From Nocardia sp. NBC_00416 (GTDB lineage: Bacteria; Actinomycetota; Actinomycetes; Mycobacteriales; Mycobacteriaceae), in NCBI RefSeq assembly GCF_036032445.1, contig NZ_CP107932.1, forward strand, positions 6,202,501 to 6,266,500: a stretch of 64,000 bases of DNA, given 5' to 3'. Positions 7,732-16,500 of this stretch are shown piece by piece. The translations under genes and the position numbers were made by a program. Within the stretch, counting starts at the first letter, position 1; the number at the start of each line of letters is the position of its first letter. Under the pieces are notes generated by a model. It ran no database searches. It had not been told where the DNA came from and saw only the letters and a list, made by a program, of their open reading frames with translations.

Positions 7732-8923
7732 ATGTCCCATCACGAACCGCCGCTGGCCGGCAAGCTGGCCGGCCTCACCAGCTCGGCCATTCGCGACCTG
7801 CTGAAACTCACCGCCGACCCGAATATCGTCAGTCTGGCCGGCGGTCTGCCCGACGCCGCACTCATGCCCGGCGCGCGGATCGCCGCCGCGGCCGAGGCGG
7901 CCCTGGGCGCCCACACGGTATTGCAGTACACCGAATCGCCGGGGTGGGGTCCGCTGCGCGAGGTGCTCGCACAGCGGGAATCGGCCCGGCTGGGCCGGGC
8001 CGTCGGGGTCTCGGAGGTTTTCGTGACCCACGGGTCGCAGCAGGCGCTATCGCTGCTCGCGGACGTGCTACTGGACCCCGGCGCGCTGGGACCCGGCTTA
8101 TGTCGGCGCACTGCAGGTCTTCCGGGCCGCCGGTGCGCGCATTGCCGCGGTGCCGCTGGACGATGAGGGCATGCGGGTCGATCTGCTCGCGGAATCGATC
8201 GCCCGTGGGGAGCGGCCGGCCGTCGTGCACACGGTGAGCAATTTCCACAATCCCGGCGGTGTGACCATGAGCCCGCGCCGGCGGCAGGCACTCGCGGCGC
8301 TGGCCGAGGAGCACGGGTTCTGGGTGATCGAGGACGATCCCTACGGCGACCTGTTCTTCGACCGGCCCGCACCGCTACCGGTGGCGTCGTATTCGCGCGC
8401 GGTGATCCGGCTGTCCTCGGCATCGAAGATCATCGCGCCGACCCTGCGGGTGGGCTGGATGGTGGCCCCGGAGCGGGTGTGCCGGGCCGTTGAACTGCTG
8501 AAGCAGGGTGCCGACCTGTGTGGTTCGGCACTCACCCAGCAGATCGCCGCCGAGCTACTCGCCGATACCGCCTGGCTCACCGGTCATCTCGACACGGTCC
8601 GTGGTGTCTACGCGACCCGAGCCGCGGCCCTGGTCGACGCGGCGCGCACCCACTTCGGTGACCGGTTGCGGTGTTCGGAAGCGTCCGGGGGAATGTTCGT
8701 CTGGGCGGAGTTCACCGACGATACCGACACCTCCGAACTGTTGCCCCGGGCGCTGGACGCGGGTGTCGCCTTCGTACCGGGACGGGCTTTCGCGGTGAGC
8801 AACCCGTATGAGCGGGCCATGCGGATGTGTTTCACCACCGCCGCCCCGGAGGTCCTCGCCGAGGCGATGACGCGCCTGGCCCGAGCCGCGGACCTGACCC
8901 CGGTTCATTCGGCCCAGTCGTAG
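7732..8923 (+). pseudogene. PLP-dependent class I/II aminotransferase, frameshifted
   Basis: Two overlapping frames together encode one aminotransferase of the LysN/ARO8/MocR-catalytic type, about 395 residues if joined. Frame one (7732-8166) starts after GGAGG with MSHHEPPLAGK and contains SLAGGLPD, QYTESPGWGPLRE and FVTHGSQQALSLLADVLLDPG. The sequence then continues in another frame from about 8090 as DPAYVGALQVFRAAGARI and on through NFHNPGGVTMS, VIEDDPYGDLFF and SSASKIIAPTLRVGW (the PLP-lysine region). The family normally has about ten residues between LLDPG and DPAYVGAL, but only a few bases remain. A small out-of-frame deletion near 8080-8092 explains the break. It may be a true loss or a sequencing error. 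The 3' end overlaps the glpK end by 19 bp. Confidence 0.85.
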
Positions 8924-10401
8924 GTGCGTTCCACCGCCTTGTTCCAGTCGCCCAGCCGGGACTCGCGATCAGCGGCGGACATGGTGGGCGTCCAGGTCTT
9001 GTCCGCGGTCCAGTTGGCCCGGATATCGTCGGTGCTCGGCCAGTAACCGACCGCCAAGCCCGCCGCGTAGGCGGCGCCGAGCGCGGTGGTCTCGTTGACC
9101 ATCGGGCGCACGACCGGGAGATCGAGGATATCGGCCTGGAACTGCATGAGCAGATCGTTGGCGACCATCCCGCCGTCGACCTTGAGCGCCGTCGCCGCCA
9201 GATCCAGTGACCGGGCTTCGGCGTCGGCGCGCATGGCATCCATCACCTCGCGGGTCTGGAAGGCGGTCGATTCCAGGATCGCGCGGGCGAGATGGGCCTT
9301 GGTGACGAATCGGGTCAGGCCCGCGATCACTCCGCGGGCGTCGGGCCGCCAGCGCGGGGCGAACAGTCCGGAGAACGCCGGGACGATATAGGCGCCGCCG
9401 TTGTCGTCGACCGTGCGCGCCAGGTCTTCGATCTCCGGCGCCGCGGAGATGATGCCGAGATTGTCGCGGAACCACTGGACCAGGGCCCCGGTCACGGCGA
9501 TCGATCCCTCCAGCGCGTAGACGGGCGGCTGGTCGCCGAGCCGATAGCACACCGTGGTGAGCAGGCCGTGTTCGCTGAAGACCGGAGTGGTGCCGGTGTT
9601 GAGCAGCATGAAGTTGCCCGTGCCGTAGGTGTTCTTGGCCTCGCCGGGCGCCAGGCAGGCCTGGCCGAACATCGCGGCCTGCTGATCGCCGAGGATTCCC
9701 GCTACCGCCACTCCCGCCAGCGGTCCCGCGCTGATCTCCCCGTACACCTCCGAGGAGCTCCGGATCTGCGGGAGGACGGCGGTCGGCACACCGATCTCCC
9801 CGCAGATCTGTTCGTCCCATTCGAGGGTGCGCAGATCCATGAGCAGGGTGCGGGAGGCGTTGGTGACATCGGTGATGTGCCGGCCGGTCAGTTTCCACAG
9901 CAGCCAGCTGTCCACGGTGCCGAAACACAGTTCCCCGGCCTCGGCGCGCTCCCGCGCGCCGGGCACGGTATCCAGGATCCAGCGCACTTTCGGCCCGGAG
10001 AAATAGGTGGACAGGGGAAGGCCGGTGCGGTCGGCGTACCGGTCGGCGCCGTGAGTCCCGGCGAGTTCGGTGCACAGGCGGTCGGTGCGGGTGTCCTGCC
10101 AGACGACGGCGTTGTGGATCGGACGACCGGTATCGCGCTCCCACACGATGGTGGTCTCGCGCTGATTGGTGACCCCGACCGCCGCGATATCGGCCGCGGT
10201 GAGCCCGGCTTCGTCCAATACCGCGCCGAGCACGAATTCGGTATTGCGCCACAGCATTTCCGGATCGTGTTCGACCCAGCCCGGCTTCGGGAAGATCTGC
10301 TGGTGTTCCCGCTGGGCCACGCCCGCGATCTGTCCCTGCCGGTCGAACAGGATGCACCTGCTCGAGGTCGTGCCCTGGTCGACGGCGGCCACATAGCGCA
10401 T
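8905..10401 (-). CDS. glpK: glycerol kinase
   Basis: The product is 498 residues, the standard size, and phosphorylates glycerol to sn-glycerol 3-phosphate with ATP in the cytosol. FGGY-family hallmarks are visible: DQGTTSSRCILF near the N-terminus (phosphate loop), QREHQQIFPKPGWVEHDP, GVTNQRETTIVWE, NAVVWQDTRT and YFSGPKVRWIL. Further along are GTVDSWLLWKLTG, VAGILGDQQAAMFGQ, the adenosine-site region FSGLFAPRWRPDARG and GGMVANDLLMQFQADI. It is divergent from glpD with about 210 bp between starts. The two products therefore form a kinase-dehydrogenase route from glycerol to dihydroxyacetone phosphate. In M. tuberculosis glpK is not beside glpD2, so this pairing differs. No GlpF transporter or GlpR is seen nearby. 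Confidence 0.97.
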   Translation of the reverse strand: MRYVAAVDQGTTSSRCILFDRQGQIAGVAQREHQQIFPKPGWVEHDPEMLWRNTEFVLGAVLDEAGLTAADIAAVGVTNQRETTIVWERDTGRPIHNAVVWQDTRTDRLCTELAGTHGADRYADRTGLPLSTYFSGPKVRWILDTVPGARERAEAGELCFGTVDSWLLWKLTGRHITDVTNASRTLLMDLRTLEWDEQICGEIGVPTAVLPQIRSSSEVYGEISAGPLAGVAVAGILGDQQAAMFGQACLAPGEAKNTYGTGNFMLLNTGTTPVFSEHGLLTTVCYRLGDQPPVYALEGSIAVTGALVQWFRDNLGIISAAPEIEDLARTVDDNGGAYIVPAFSGLFAPRWRPDARGVIAGLTRFVTKAHLARAILESTAFQTREVMDAMRADAEARSLDLAATALKVDGGMVANDLLMQFQADILDLPVVRPMVNETTALGAAYAAGLAVGYWPSTDDIRANWTADKTWTPTMSAADRESRLGDWNKAVERTYDWAE

Positions 10402-10611
10402 GGCAGGAGGCTAACGTAATTCCGTGGTCCCGTGACGGGTGTCTCCCTGCCGACGTTTGCCGGGTGATTCCCCTTAGGCTGTAGATCGAACGCGCAAACC
10501 CACAGCTGACCCGATCGATGACGTACTCCAGGAGTCGGAACCGATGATGCGATGCCTCCGCCTTCGCTTCGGCCTCCGCGAACCGCATGTACCTGCTCGC
10601 GAGGAGGGAAA

Positions 10612-12345
10612 GTGACCATACAGCCGGGATCGCAGTTTCTCGGACCCGATCAGCGTCGAGCCGCATGGGACCGTCTGGGCAAGGACCATTTCGATGTGAT
10701 CGTGGTGGGCGGCGGTGTCGTGGGCGCCGGGATCGCGCTCGACGCCGCCACCCGCGGGCTGAAAGTGGCGCTGGTGGAAGCGCGGGACCTCGCCTCGGGT
10801 ACCTCCAGCCGGTCGTCGAAGATGTTCCACGGCGGCCTGCGGTATCTCGAACAGCTCGAATTCGGGTTGGTGCGCGAGGCGTTGAAGGAACGCGAACTGT
10901 CGATGTCGCGGCTGGCGCCCCACCTGGTGAAGCCGCTTCGCTTCCTCTACCCGCTCACCCGGCGCGCCTGGGAACGGCCCTATGTCGCGGCGGGACTGTT
11001 CCTCTACGACACCATGGGTGGGGCCAAATCCGTTCCGGGACAACGCCATCTGTCGCGTCACGGCGCATTGCGGCTGGCGCCCGGTCTGCGCGGAAATTCG
11101 CTGATCGGCGGGATCAGCTACTACGACACAGTGGTGGACGACGCCCGTCACACCATGACCGTGGCCCGCACCGCCGCCCACTACGGCGCGGTGATCCGCA
11201 CCTCCACCCAGGTCGTGGGTTTCCTGCGGGAAGCCGACCGGGTGGTCGGGGTGCAGATACGCGACAGTGAGGACGGAACCACCGGCGAGGTCCGCGGGCA
11301 TGTGGTGATCAACGCGGCGGGCGTGTGGACCGACGAGGTGCAGGCGCTGTCGCAGCAGCGGGGCCGGTTCCATGTGCGGGCGTCCAAAGGCGTGCACATC
11401 GTCGTTCCCCGCGACCGGATCATCAGCGACGCCGCGATCATCCTGCGCACCACCACCTCGGTGCTGTTCGTGATCCCGTGGGGCGCGCATTGGATCGTCG
11501 GCACCACCGATACCGATTGGAATCTCGATCTGGCCCACCCGGCCGCCACCAAAGCCGATATCGACTACCTGCTGGACCGGGTGAACGAAGTGCTGGTCAC
11601 CCCGTTGACCCATGCCGATATCGACGGTGTGTACGCGGGCCTGCGGCCACTACTGGCCGGGGAGAGCGATGAGACCTCGAAGCTGTCGCGGGAGCACGCG
11701 GTAGCGCGGATCGCGCCCGGACTGGTGGCGATCGCCGGCGGCAAGTACACGACCTACCGGGTGATGGCCTACGACGCGGTGGACGAGGCCGCACAGGACA
11801 TCCCGGTCCGCGTCTCGCCCTCCATCACCGAGAAAGTCCCGCTGCTCGGCGCCGACGGGTATTTCGCGCTGGTCAACCAGACCGTGACGCTCGCCGAAGA
11901 GTACGGGGTGCACCCGTACCGGGTGAAGCATCTGCTGGACCGGTACGGCTCGCTGATCGACGAGGTCATGGCCCTGGCCGCCGACCGTCCCGATCTGCGG
12001 CAGCCGATCGGCGCCGCGCCGTCCTACCTGCGGGTGGAGGCGGTGTACGCGGTGGCCGCCGAAGGCGCGCTACATCTGGACGACGTCCTCGCGCGGCGCA
12101 CCCGGATCTCCATCGAGTACCCGCACCGCGGCGCCGAATGCGCCGAGGAGGTCGCCCGCCTCATCGCCCCGGTACTCGGCTGGAGCGATGCGGAGACCGA
12201 TCGCGAGATCGGGACCTATCTGGCTCGGGTGGACGCCGAGGTCCGTTCGCAGACCCAGCCGGACGACGCCGCCGCCGACGCGCTGCGCATCGCCGCTCCC
12301 GAGCCGCGGCCCGAGATCCTGGAACCGGTCCCGCCCGGCGGCTGA
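10612..12345 (+). CDS. glpD: FAD-dependent glycerol-3-phosphate dehydrogenase
   Basis: The GTG at 10612 is chosen because GAGGAGGG lies just upstream; the frame runs further upstream without support. The 577-residue enzyme oxidises sn-glycerol 3-phosphate to dihydroxyacetone phosphate and feeds electrons to the quinone pool at the membrane. Visible motifs are the FAD Rossmann signature FDVIVVGGGVVGAGIALDAATRGL (about residues 25-48), SGTSSRSSKMFHGGLRYLEQ and VINAAGVWTDEV. WGAHWIVGTTDTDW, GVYAGLRPLLAG and AGGKYTTYRVMA complete the FAD/substrate region, followed by the C-terminal DAO_C helical domain. It corresponds to glpD2 (Rv3302c), which in M. tuberculosis sits beside lpdA. A CCTCCGCCTTCGCTTCGG segment near 10554, like the core of the 68-bp repeat, lies in its leader. 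Confidence 0.96.
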   Translation: MTIQPGSQFLGPDQRRAAWDRLGKDHFDVIVVGGGVVGAGIALDAATRGLKVALVEARDLASGTSSRSSKMFHGGLRYLEQLEFGLVREALKERELSMSRLAPHLVKPLRFLYPLTRRAWERPYVAAGLFLYDTMGGAKSVPGQRHLSRHGALRLAPGLRGNSLIGGISYYDTVVDDARHTMTVARTAAHYGAVIRTSTQVVGFLREADRVVGVQIRDSEDGTTGEVRGHVVINAAGVWTDEVQALSQQRGRFHVRASKGVHIVVPRDRIISDAAIILRTTTSVLFVIPWGAHWIVGTTDTDWNLDLAHPAATKADIDYLLDRVNEVLVTPLTHADIDGVYAGLRPLLAGESDETSKLSREHAVARIAPGLVAIAGGKYTTYRVMAYDAVDEAAQDIPVRVSPSITEKVPLLGADGYFALVNQTVTLAEEYGVHPYRVKHLLDRYGSLIDEVMALAADRPDLRQPIGAAPSYLRVEAVYAVAAEGALHLDDVLARRTRISIEYPHRGAECAEEVARLIAPVLGWSDAETDREIGTYLARVDAEVRSQTQPDDAAADALRIAAPEPRPEILEPVPPGG

Positions 12346-12370
12346 CGCTGCGGGCCCGCCGACCGGCCGC

Positions 12371-12559
12371 TCAGTGTGCGGCCGGAAGGTGCGGCGGTGC
12401 GGTAGTGGCGGCCGGTCCGAGCTGCGCCGGCGCCGGCGCCTGCCGTGTCGCCGCGGGGTGCAGGAGGAAATAGCAGAACACCACGGTGGCCACTATGGCC
12501 AGCACTGCGGAGAGCAGCTTGCCGGTGACGGCGGCCAAGTGGACGGTTCGGGTGTTCAT
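12371..12559 (-). CDS. small single-pass membrane protein
   Basis: The product would be 62 residues. A short basic N-terminus is followed by one hydrophobic helix (KLLSAVLAIVATVVFCYFLL, about residues 14-33), then an Ala/Pro-rich tail that reads as extracytoplasmic. The ATG follows GCAGG with 5-nt spacing. It lies between glpD (convergent) and nei2 (same strand, 113 bp upstream of this start). I do not recognise a family. Composition alone could produce such a frame by chance, hence the moderate score. Confidence 0.5.
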   Translation of the reverse strand: MNTRTVHLAAVTGKLLSAVLAIVATVVFCYFLLHPAATRQAPAPAQLGPAATTAPPHLPAAH

Positions 12560-12672
12560 GGGACCTGCTTCCAGTGCGGTACCCGTGTGTCGTCGGAAAG
12601 CGGCCGATCATTACCACGCCCATGGCGGCCGTCACAGAGAAGGCGGCGGCCCACCTGCGACAGCGTAGGCGT

Positions 12673-13452
12673 TCACGCTGGTGGGACCTGGCATTTCGGG
12701 CAGTAGTAGATTCCGCGTTCCCGGCGGCTCACCCGGTCGTGGCGCGGGGCGGTCTCACCCAGCAGGTCGACCCGCAGCGTGGTGCCGCAGCGCTGGCACG
12801 GGAGCCGGGCACGGCCGTAGACGAGCGGTCGCCACGGCGGTTGATGCGCGGCCCGGTGCAATACCCGATGCGCCTCGTGCACGAGTGCCAGGAGATCGGC
12901 GACCTCGCCGACCGGGCGTGCCGGGTGGATGCGACGCAGGTAGCAGATCTCACTGCGGTAGATATTGCCGATCCCGGCGAGATTTCGTTGATCGAGCAGG
13001 GCCAGCCCGATCGGCAGGTCCGGGTCGCGGATGAGCCGGTCCACGGCCGCTGCCGGGTCCCAACCGGCGCCCAGCAGGTCGGGGCCCAGATGGTCGATGG
13101 CGGTGTGCTCATCGGCGCGACGCAGCACCTCCACCAGCCCGAGGTCGAACCCCACCGCCTCGGTCTCGGCGGTTCCGAGCACGACCCGCGCGGCGACCCG
13201 CGGCTTGGTCCAGCGCTGGCCGCAGTGGAACACCCGCCAGCTGCCCTCCATCTTCAGATGCGTATGCACGCTGACCGTGTCGGTGCGGATGAACAGATGC
13301 TTGCCGTAGCTGCCCACACTGTCCACGACCTGGCCGCGCAGGTCGACGGTCGCGTACCGGGGCACGCGGAAGTCGCTGCGGGTGAGGGTCGTGCCGTCGA
13401 GCGCGGCCCGTAACCGGCCGGCGGCGAGGAAGACGACATCACCTTCGGGCAT
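12673..13452 (-). CDS. nei2: Fpg/Nei-family DNA glycosylase-AP lyase
   Basis: The product is 259 residues and removes oxidised bases, then nicks the abasic site. The N-terminus MPEGDVV supplies the catalytic Pro (residue 2 after Met removal) and Glu, as in Nei rather than Fpg (which has MPELPEV). The helix-two-turn-helix region LLDQRNLAGIGNIYRSEICY is intact. The C-terminal zinc finger has two CxxC pairs (LPCQRCG and YYCPKC). The gene lies just upstream of lhr on the same strand, as Rv3297/Rv3296 do in M. tuberculosis, which suggests a shared DNA-repair role. The 87-bp gap to lhr contains a 25-bp remnant of the hairpin repeat head. Confidence 0.92.
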   Translation of the reverse strand: MPEGDVVFLAAGRLRAALDGTTLTRSDFRVPRYATVDLRGQVVDSVGSYGKHLFIRTDTVSVHTHLKMEGSWRVFHCGQRWTKPRVAARVVLGTAETEAVGFDLGLVEVLRRADEHTAIDHLGPDLLGAGWDPAAAVDRLIRDPDLPIGLALLDQRNLAGIGNIYRSEICYLRRIHPARPVGEVADLLALVHEAHRVLHRAAHQPPWRPLVYGRARLPCQRCGTTLRVDLLGETAPRHDRVSRRERGIYYCPKCQVPPA

Positions 13453-13539
13453 GTGTCTGTGGCCTCGCTTTCGCCCGGTCGGGGCCCTGGTGACCCCGGG
13501 TCTCCACGTCGGCGCTCCATGCGGTGTGCGGGGAAAGGG

Positions 13540-16500
13540 TCATGGGCGACGGCGCAGGCGCAGGCCCTGCGGGGTGGAGGCGAACCCGGCTTCGGTGAGG
13601 AAGGCGGCGAAGGTATTGCCGTGCACGGATTCGCCGTCGACCCGGTCGATGACCAGCGAGTCCATCCGGCCGGTGCGGACCAACCCGGCCAGCGCCCCGG
13701 CCGCGGCCTGCCGGGCGGTGGGATCCTCGGTGCAGGTGAGCAGCGTTTTCCCGCCGCGTTCCAAATACAGGACCAGATCGCCGTCGACCAGCACGACCAG
13801 GGCGCCTGCCTTGCGCCCCGGACGGTGGCCGGCTTCGCCCGCGGTCTTCGGCCAGGGCAGGGCGGCGCCGTACGGATTGGCCGGATCGCAGGCCGCGAGC
13901 GCCAGCGCCGAACCGTCCGGTCGGCGGTCGCCTTCGAAGGTGCGCAACCGGTCCACCACATCGGTGGTGGAGAACTGGGCGCCACCCAGCGAATCGACGA
14001 AATAGCCGCGCCGACAGCGGCCGCGGTCCTCGAATTCGCTGAGCACCCGGTACATGAGGGCGAAACCGCCGGGTATGCCTTCGCTCTGCACCGACCCCTT
14101 GGTCAGGACGCCGTAGCGTTCCAGTAGCAGATCGGCGCTCGCCTGCGCGCGGACCGTGTTGTCGGCCGTGCGGTCGGGCAGCAGCGACCAGCGGCCGGAA
14201 ACGGTCGGCGGCCCGGAACGGCTCGGCATCGCCGGTCGTGGCAGGTAGGTCCGGCCGCGCGGTGCGCGCCGCGGGGTCCGGTGCGCGGCGGGCGCCCGGG
14301 TCGACCCGGTGAGGCGGGCCCGCACCGGGGCGAACGTGTCACCGGAGACGATTCCCGCCCAGACGAGGTCCCACAACGCGGCGGCGACCGCCGCGTCGTC
14401 GAGTAGACCGGTCGTATCGGAGAGCTGCCGGAAGAAGTAGGCGCCGCCCCCTTGGGCTACGGGCGTGGTGAGCGCTTCGGGCGGCACTGCCGCCGCGGGC
14501 CCCGCGCCGAGGGCGGTGAGCAGGGCCAGATGGACGTCGGTGAACTCGGGTTCGTCCGGTGGCTGCAGTGTGAAGGGCGCCTGATCGGCAGGATGCAGAG
14601 CGACCCAGCCGTCCTTGGCGTTGATGGCGCCGTGACCGGACCAGCGGACCTCGCCGGTGGCCATGAGCTCGTCGAGGAAAGCAGGGGTGTAGTCGCGGAC
14701 CCTGGCCGGCAGCACGAGCGATTCCCATGCCGACGCCGGAACCGGCACACCGGCGAGCTGGTCCACCACGGTCGCCACACCGTCGACCCCGCGCAGTTCT
14801 CCGGTGCCGATGTGCTGCCAGTCGGGCAGGAAGCGGCCGAAGGCGGCGGTGGACACCGGTTCGACTTCGTGCCGGGCCGCGGCCAGGCTGCGCCGACGCA
14901 ACCGGCGCAACACCTGAGCGTCGCACCATTCCGTGCCGGCGGTCTCGGGGGTGAACTCACCTTCCACCACCCGCTTCTCGGTGACCAGGCGCTGCAGTGC
15001 CGACGCCGCGACGGCGGCGCCCAGCCCGAACCTGTGCGCGACCGCGTCGGTGCCGAAGGGCCCGTGGGTGCGGGCATAACGGGCCACCAGATCGCCGAGC
15101 GGATCGGGGACCGGTTCGATGAAGGCGGCCGGGGTGCCGATCGGCAGAGGCACACCCAGTGCGTCGCGCAGGCGGGCGGCGTCCTCGATCGCCGCCCACC
15201 ACACCTGGCCCGCGTAGGACACCGCCAGCGCGCGCCGGGCGTCGGCCAGTTCGGCGAACCAATCGGCGGGGTCTGCCCGGCAGCGCTGCCGGGCCTCGTC
15301 GGGAGTGAGCGGTCCGAGCAACCGCAGCAGATCGGCCAGACCCTCGGCGTCGCGGGCCGTGCGTTCCGGGGTGCGGCGTTGCAGTTCCAGCTCGACCTGG
15401 GCGATGATCTCGCTGTCCAGCAGTTCGCGGAGTTCGACCCGGCCCAGCAGTTCGGCCAGCAGGGACGAGTCCAGGGACAGGGCCGCGGCCCGGCGTTCGG
15501 CCAGCGGGCTGTCGCCGTCGTACATGAACTGGCCGATGTAGTCGAACAGCAGCGCGTTGGCGAACGGGGACGGGGTGGCGGTCTCCACCTCGACCAGCCG
15601 CACCTTTCGCTGTGCCACCGCGGTGAGCAGCTCGCGCAGCGCCGGCAGGTCGTACACATCGCGCAGGCATTCGCGCACTGTTTCCAGCAGGATCGGGAAG
15701 TCCGGGAATTTCCGTGCCACATCGAGCAATTGGGCCGACCGCTGCCGCTGCTGCCACAGTGGCGCGCGCCGTCCGGGATCGCGGCGCGGCAGCAGCAGCG
15801 CGCGGGCCGCGCATTCCCGGAATCGGGACGCGAACAACGCCGACCCGCCCACCTGTTCGGTGACCAGTTCGTCGATCTCATCCGGTTCGAAGACGAAGAG
15901 CTCGGCCCCCGGCGGATCGTCGGTGGTATCCGGCAGCCGCACCACGATGCCGTCGTCGGAGGCGTTCGGCGCGGCGTCGACCCCGAAGCGTTCGCGGAGC
16001 CTGGAGCCCACCGCCAGCGCCCACGCCGCGTGCACCGGCAATCCGAAGGGCGAGTGCAGGACCAGCCGCCAGTCGCCGAGTTCGTCGCGGAAACGCTCGA
16101 CCACCAGGGTGCGGTCGGTGGGCAACCGGCCGGTCGCCGAACGCTGATCATCCAGCAGCGCACGGAGATTGGCGGTGGCGTTCTCGTCCAGACCGGCGGC
16201 CGTGGTCCGCTCCGTGAGGGCTTCGGGGGAGTTCTCCGAACCGGCCCGGCGCACGAATTCGCCCAGCGCGGCACCGAGTTCGGCGGGGCGGCCGAGGGAA
16301 TCGCCGTGCCAGAAGGGCAACCGGCCGGGTTGACCGAACGCGGGGGTCACCAGGACGCGGTCGTAGGTGATGTCCTCGATCCGCCAGCTGGTGGCGCCGA
16401 GCGCGAAAACATCGCCGACCCGCGATTCGTAGACCATCTCCTCGTCGAGTTCGCCGACTCGCGAAGCTTTCTCGCCCACCATGTACACCGCGAACATGCC

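Noticed and set aside
8969..10666. 565-codon open frame on the minus strand
   Set aside because: Out-of-frame shadow of glpK running into the glpD leader; Arg/Gly-rich nonsense composition.
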